From Syntrophomonas sp. (GTDB lineage: Bacteria > Bacillota > Syntrophomonadia > Syntrophomonadales > Syntrophomonadaceae), in assembly GCA_028693695.1 (NCBI GenBank), contig JAQUUV010000004.1, forward strand, positions 1-35,428: a stretch of DNA of 35,428 bases, in the 5' to 3' direction. Below are positions 33,001-35,428 of the stretch, piece after piece. Made by a program: the position numbers and the translations under genes. The notes below the pieces were generated by a model. That model saw only the letters and a list, made by a program, of their open reading frames with translations, was not told the DNA's origin and made no database searches. Position 1 is the first letter of the stretch. Each line of letters opens with the position of its first letter.

Positions 33001-34959
33001 TGCTTTGCTGGTATAGGCGGTTTCTGTTTTTGGCACCAGGTACAGCGTACCTTCAAGTCCATAGTCATTATTGAAGGCTGCTGCCAACTCGGTACCTGCT
33101 TTTAATAATGCAGGGGTTACGCTGCCGATATTGGTGGGGGTATTGTCAATAATGATATTATCAGAGGGCGCCGATACATTTTCCGCGCTGTCGACCAGAT
33201 AGGCCTGGTAGGTCCCTTCGCCAAGTCCCGTTGTGTCTATACTTCCAGCCGTTGCGGGGCTGTATATGACGGTGGTTTTTCTCCCAACGACCCCGTCAAG
33301 ATCTGCTTTGCTGGTATAGGGCGTTTCTGTTTTCGGCACCATGTACAAGGTGCCTAATACTCCATATTCACCGCAGGTTATTGTCACCGGAGTACTCTGC
33401 CTGATGAGCAGCGGTGCTGTACCGGTGATATCGGGTGATATATTGTCAGGTAAATTAAAAACAATGTGAATCGGATGGTTCATCGCGGTTGAGTTCAGTG
33501 TACCTTTTACAGCCTGATAACCGGCCTGTGTCGCATAATAGGTGATCTCACCGTCCCCGTAAGGAAGGAAGCCGCAAGGAAAAAAATGCCCTTCAATATA
33601 TTCATATAACGGAAGTCCGTCCGCAACCCCTTCTACCACAACATTCGGCTGGTTAAACATTGCATAGAACAAATCATTGCCTTCACCGTCCCTTACAGTT
33701 CCGGCATCAACAAGTATGCTGCCAGTTGACCAAATATAAACTTCCGGCTCTCCGACTATCGTAACAGTACCGTAGGTACCTGCACGGATGCCTGGTTCGC
33801 CGATAAAAGATGAATTAATAATTGTAGTCCCGCCGCTTATAGTTATATTGCTTCCTGATCCTCCAAAATCATAACCGGTGCCGATGCCAGCTGCAGCGTG
33901 AACATCTATTGTTAACGTCCCTCCGCTGATGATTATATCCCCGGCAGCTGCGTGAGAGCCGCCGCCGATACCTGCTCCTTTCCCATCAATCCCAGCACCA
34001 TTAGAATTAGCTATTACTGTCCCTCCGGTAATTTTTATATTCCCTCCTGCTCCCCTATAACCGCCGCCGATGCCTGCACCGCTGCCGCCGCTCGCTGTAA
34101 CTGTCCCTCCGTTGATAGTGATATTTCCACCTGCAGCATAACGACCGCCGCCGATAGCTGCTCCCTCTTTCCAACTCTGAGCTGTTACCGTCCCCCCGTT
34201 TATGGTAATATTTCCGCCGTCACCGGAACCATAACCATAACCGCTTCCACCTATGCCAGCCCCACTACCGTTGACAACTGCTGTTATCGTACCTCCATTT
34301 ATGGTGATATTCCCGCATGGTCCTATCCAAGAGCCGATGGCTGCACCACCACCTGAATACCCACCGGCAGAATAATTTTCCACAATAGCAGTCAAGTCAG
34401 CCTCACTGGCACCGGGAGCCTTGTCTATGGTAAGCTGTACGCCACCAATCGCATTGATAGCTGCATGTTCTTCATCAGCTTCCACCCTGCAGGTTCCGCT
34501 AATGTAGAGCTTGTTTTCTCCGCTGCTTGCATTGGCCAGGTCTATTCCATTCCCCACGTCATATACTCCACCGAGCACTAAATGATAGTTGTAGTATATG
34601 TCAAGGTCCTCAATGGTCAGCTCCAGAGGAGAGGTCCTTCCACTACCGGCAAATATCCTTGTATTATCGTGGTGCGCCTTGTAGACTGCATCGGTAACTG
34701 TGACAACAGTCACAGCCTTATCAATTGTAATAGTGCCCGAGTAATCTTCACCAAGCTGGTAGACCCCGTCCGCAGCAATCGTACAATCCCCGTTCGGTAT
34801 GGTTACGGTCTCAGCTTGAACCGTCGTTACCATACCGGGTATTGTAATCAAGATCACCGCCGCTGCAATGATGGATAAACATAAGCATGCCATCGCGGAC
34901 CCAGATCTCCGCTTCGTTGACGTACCTTGCCGATAGCTATTGCGAATAACCTTTTTCAA
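30025..34959 (-). CDS. Very large exported S-layer-type protein with C-terminal SLH domains
   Basis: A 1644-residue surface protein. A signal peptide ends near A49 (VQAE). Residues about 210-390 are a Gly-rich run of repeats of the type GGNITINGGTVTA, likely a parallel beta-helix. About 506-806 hold three repeats of roughly 100 residues (each with GTLYLVPK, TTVIYSPATA and EGTYQAYLVDS). About 810-1140 are Ig-like/Big-type modules (VSVPGAGAYNAGRNLDF..., then EGVTVKYSAGENGTIQDLAGN), and 1143-1236 is a fibronectin-III-like domain. Residues about 1465-1644 are three SLH domains that would bind secondary wall polymer. TTG 34959 is preceded by GGGAGGGGAAGG. It is probably a surface or adhesion protein; no catalytic residues were recognised. 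Confidence 0.88.
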   Translation of the reverse strand: MKKVIRNSYRQGTSTKRRSGSAMACLCLSIIAAAVILITIPGMVTTVQAETVTIPNGDCTIAADGVYQLGEDYSGTITIDKAVTVVTVTDAVYKAHHDNTRIFAGSGRTSPLELTIEDLDIYYNYHLVLGGVYDVGNGIDLANASSGENKLYISGTCRVEADEEHAAINAIGGVQLTIDKAPGASEADLTAIVENYSAGGYSGGGAAIGSWIGPCGNITINGGTITAVVNGSGAGIGGSGYGYGSGDGGNITINGGTVTAQSWKEGAAIGGGRYAAGGNITINGGTVTASGGSGAGIGGGYRGAGGNIKITGGTVIANSNGAGIDGKGAGIGGGSHAAAGDIIISGGTLTIDVHAAAGIGTGYDFGGSGSNITISGGTTIINSSFIGEPGIRAGTYGTVTIVGEPEVYIWSTGSILVDAGTVRDGEGNDLFYAMFNQPNVVVEGVADGLPLYEYIEGHFFPCGFLPYGDGEITYYATQAGYQAVKGTLNSTAMNHPIHIVFNLPDNISPDITGTAPLLIRQSTPVTITCGEYGVLGTLYMVPKTETPYTSKADLDGVVGRKTTVIYSPATAGSIDTTGLGEGTYQAYLVDSAENVSAPSDNIIIDNTPTNIGSVTPALLKAGTELAAAFNNDYGLEGTLYLVPKTETAYTSKADLEGIVGGKTTVIYSPATAGSLYTTGLAEGTYQAYLADSVGNVSAPCEDTVIDNTATNISSVNPSAMNTGTTVVISFNNDYGLQGTLYLVPKIGTDYTDKMALNGVGGKTAVINSPATEENIDTTGLPEGTYQGYLVDSVGNVSVPCELILDNTAPGVVSVSVPGAGAYNAGRNLDFTVGFTENVIVDTTLGIPSVTINIGGQSTLAEYVSGSGSAQCLFRCTVQAGQEDKDGIIIGNVIDLNGSTVKDATINNAETALKGVPATSGIKVDTTTPVINNAAFTDNTHITIVLNEECTNIAKGNNGGFTVYETGASAVTYAVGSIAQGTDAGHVVLTVTDMGVSGQEGVTVKYSAGENGTIQDLAGNAMVSNEEGRSIAAWDTAAPTVMLSHNQRCASVKQGDAVTITAVFNKGMADTPTISITNIGVTGAAMTDNSGDQRTWTYTWTVPADEVTAAATVQGSDIAGNDYADGYSITFTIDNTVPVVGCGTITASNMSQTGASLSWNKASDLVTAEAGLEYCIYQSLADNIKTVADAEAYGTVKQNYTANIRTSNITGLQPGSTYYFNVVVRDEAGNRTCYTSTTLTTPYESHGHSSAGSGNITTTTNNQSVIIQATPTLNSSTGTAAVAVSEETLNNALSGTAGNAIVEVPQVSGAKAYETNLPADAIASATGKAIEIRTEFATVTVPSIMLTAEAAGNAASAALTVSMADTTKLPGQVQAQIGSKPVIELSLKLDGRATSWNNPDAPVTVTVPFKPTIEELADPEHITVWYIDGAGNAVSVPSGRYDLVTGTVRFSTTHFSKFAVVYVTKTFKDSERVVWARKQIEILASKDILKGKTDTEYAPQTNITRADFLYFLVRTLGIDAKVDGNFDDIYSDAYNYKEIGIAKKLGITSGTGNNKFSPDASLTRQDMMVLTDWALRILKKLEVQGIASDLDKFSDTSLVAAYAVNGVASVVKEGLIVGSGDKVNPLGNTTRAEAAVFLYRLYNKY
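32540..33440 (-). repeat. Three ~300-bp in-frame repeats in the S-layer-type gene
   Basis: Three copies of about 300 bp encode the repeated unit with GTLY(L/M)VPK and EGTYQ(A/G)YL. DNA identity is evident in blocks such as GGCGCCGATACATTT and ACGGTGGTTTT on the + strand. The second and third copies in protein order are the most alike. Confidence 0.75.
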
Positions 34960-35331
34960 AACCTTCCCCTCCCTTGTTAGATTTTGTGGTATGACCCAGG
35001 GGTAAAAATACCAACATAATAGGCTGAAAAAACAATATGATTACCGTCAGGATGCCCGGTATTCTATGAATTCGAACTAGGTCGAAAATTACATTAGTTT
35101 TCTTTTTAAAATGATGCAATTGTTCCGGTTATTACTGAATTAAGACCCTCTTGCTGTGGAGGTGCTGATTAGTTACCACCGCAAGCTCACTTAGAGAACA
35201 ATAAGGGAGGGTCTGCTACATAATATCCTCTTCAATGTTAAGTGATTATGAAACGTAGAATTTGTTGCCAAGGATTTTGGACTTTTTCAATAGTCTATTG
35301 GAAATTACTGGACTTGCCTTAGTGCCTGATT
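34960..35331. other. Upstream region of the S-layer-type gene, with a structured 72-nt motif
   Basis: A 372-bp region with no full gene. It contains nested inverted repeats at 35143-35214: AGACCCTC / GAGGGTCT outside and TTGC-T-GTGG / CCAC-C-GCAA inside. A palindrome TTCGA...TCGAA lies near 35070-35085. It may hold the S-layer gene promoter or mark a mobile-element end. A frame at 34937-35119 (-) has no support. Confidence 0.4.
35143..35214. repeat. Nested inverted-repeat motif (72 bp)
   Basis: The outer stem AGACCCTC (35143-35150) / GAGGGTCT (35207-35214) encloses the inner stem TTGC-T-GTGG / CCAC-C-GCAA (35151-35184). It could be a structured leader RNA for the S-layer gene, a hairpin at an insertion sequence end, or a terminator for the partial gene to its right. 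Confidence 0.45.
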
Positions 35332-35428
35332 TTACAATCTTGCCCAGGAGTCTATATCCTCCATAATGCATACTTCATTGACTGCTCTTATTGCTCCTCT
35401 GCTTTCGGCTGCGATAAAATTGAATGGC
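35332..35428 (-). CDS. C-terminal end of an unidentified gene running off the window
   Basis: A minus-strand frame enters at the window edge and ends with TAA at 35332-35334. Its 31 visible residues end AVNEVCIMEDIDSWARL. The frame has a plausible amino-acid composition, but it is too short to assign to a family and it is partial at the 5' end. Confidence 0.4.
   Translation of the reverse strand, partial: PFNFIAAESRGAIRAVNEVCIMEDIDSWARL

Noticed and set aside
33800..34350. Plus-strand frames over the glycine-rich repeats
   Set aside because: They arise from the repetitive codons of the minus-strand S-layer-type gene and lack ribosome sites.
34937..35119. 60-codon minus-strand frame overlapping the S-layer gene start
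   Set aside because: It overlaps the well-supported TTG start and ribosome site of the large gene in another frame and shows no coding features.

Overview
The window looks like chromosomal DNA from a spore-forming, low-to-mid GC anaerobic Firmicute, most plausibly a Syntrophomonas-like butyrate-oxidising member of the Clostridia. Three things suggest this: a five-gene butyryl-CoA/acetyl-CoA beta-oxidation operon with a CoA-transferase, a pair of CotF-type spore coat genes, and strong AGGAGG ribosome binding sites with many GTG and TTG starts. The genus is an inference from gene content; no rRNA or tRNA gene is present.

Layout. Positions 1-2.7 kb hold a three-PAS diguanylate cyclase (-) divergent from a degenerate receiver with a zinc ribbon (+). 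Positions 2.7-7.5 kb (+) hold a hemolysin III/TrhA membrane protein, an unknown protein, a SEC-C methionine aminopeptidase that appears to start at ATT, a class V aminotransferase and a DUF1015 protein. Positions 7.7-13.2 kb (-) are the operon crt - thiolase - CoA-transferase - hbd - acyl-CoA dehydrogenase, read leftward from a near-perfect sigma-54 promoter at 13381-13397. Its likely activator lies just upstream (13616-16075, -): a bacterial enhancer-binding protein with four PAS domains repeating every 120 residues. Together these genes would interconvert butyryl-CoA and two acetyl-CoA, with CoA loaded or unloaded by the transferase. No etfAB genes are in the window.

Positions 16.4-22.8 kb are housekeeping: a CopZ-like chaperone, a metallo-beta-lactamase-fold hydrolase, lysA (-), an MFS transporter (-), a DegV protein and a DEAD-box helicase. 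Positions 22.9-25.6 kb (-) carry two coat proteins and a KtrA/KtrB potassium uptake pair split by a 161-bp inverted-repeat element. Positions 25.8-29.5 kb hold a chemotaxis receptor (-), a hotdog thioesterase (+) and a secreted NlpC/P60-type hydrolase (-). Positions 30.0-35.0 kb (-) are one 1644-residue exported S-layer-type protein with SLH domains. A partial gene (-) runs off the right edge.

Between genes there are two kinds of repeated palindromic sequence. One is a MITE-like family with termini related to AGGGGCTATCAATAAATA (1-155 in part, 2647-2688, 24809-24969, and a lone end near 20000). The other is a set of GGGGAC/GTCCCC hairpins sitting directly after stop codons. Both tend to lie at gene 3' ends, and in some cases they supply stop codons or C-terminal codons.
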